Of a DNA stretch of 63,223 bases, positions 63,127 through 63,223 are shown piece after piece. Made by a program: the position numbers and the translations under genes. The stretch's first letter is position 1; each line of letters begins with the position of its first letter. Source of the DNA: Devosia sp. Root635 (GTDB lineage Bacteria > Pseudomonadota > Alphaproteobacteria > Rhizobiales > Devosiaceae). Below the pieces are notes generated by a model, which was given only the letters and a program-made list of their open reading frames with translations, was not told the DNA's origin and did no database searches. The DNA is taken from the NCBI RefSeq assembly GCF_001427605.1, contig NZ_LMGZ01000010.1, forward strand, positions 1 to 63,223. Direction: 5' to 3'.

Positions 63127-63223
63127 CGTCACCCTCGGGCTTGTATCGACGAAATCTGATTAAGATGTCCCGGGAGGCGGTCGCACCCGCGCTCCCGGGC
63201 AGACATCGACCGTCCTCGGGCAG
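63127..63223. repeat. Terminal inverted repeat, right copy
   Basis: Inverted copy of 2-98 with two mismatches. Its hairpin CCCGGGAG/CTCCCGGG lies about 75 bp after the tpiA stop and may end that transcript. The repeat reaches the last base of the window. Confidence 0.8.

Noticed and set aside
1..63223. CRISPR array, insertion sequence, prophage or defence system
   Set aside because: No regularly spaced direct repeats, transposase, integrase, phage structural gene or known defence protein was seen on either strand.

Overview
The window is high-GC chromosomal DNA from an alphaproteobacterium. The best fit is Hyphomicrobiales, close to Devosia; this is inferred from gene order and protein style, not from a search. 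Supporting marks are the rpsB-tsf-pyrH-frr-uppS-cdsA-rseP-bamA-lpxD-fabZ-lpxA-lpxB run, the trpE-G-D-C-moaC-moeA-lexA run, MipZ division ATPases, CtrA-type boxes (TTAA-N7-TTAA) and alphaproteobacterial SOS boxes (GTTC-N7-GTTC, also read GAAC-N7-GAAC).

Layout. 1-430: a 97-bp repeat that returns inverted at the very end of the window, then tRNA-Leu(GAG). 436-9416: small accessory and housekeeping genes (lipoprotein, YjbR-like protein, MgtE, two glutathione S-transferases, a VWA/DnaJ pair, two paralogous mipZ genes), with large intergenic palindromes. 9496-16722: cell-wall enzymes (SPOR-tailed D,D-carboxypeptidase, an odd YkuD lipoprotein), clpS-clpA and an ArsR/SRPBCC pair. 16848-20528: an SOS-type promoter, a 32-residue membrane peptide and dnaE. 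21028-33003: the translation, envelope and lipid A supercluster. 32979-38020: gltA, gltX and comEC.

37989-52930: an accessory block of carbohydrate genes. It holds a GH42 beta-galactosidase, a lactonase, KDPGal aldolase, KDGal kinase and an IlvD/Edd sugar-acid dehydratase, which together make a nearly complete De Ley-Doudoroff galactose route. It also holds a GH78 rhamnosidase, a GntR regulator, a DapA-family aldolase or lyase, a TRAP transporter, a GFA-family protein and a cold-shock protein. The block sits between comEC and lexA, which I recall as near neighbours in related genomes.

53326-63093: lexA with a coupled secreted Cys protein, then moeA, moaC, trpC, trpD, trpG, trpE and ppiD on the minus strand, and tpiA divergently.

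The most interesting system is the DNA-damage circuit. lexA and the 32-residue peptide gene upstream of dnaE share one promoter design: a perfect SOS box exactly filling the -35/-10 spacer. The peptide resembles in size, topology and control the Caulobacter division inhibitor SidA. No CRISPR array, insertion sequence, prophage or recognised defence system was seen.
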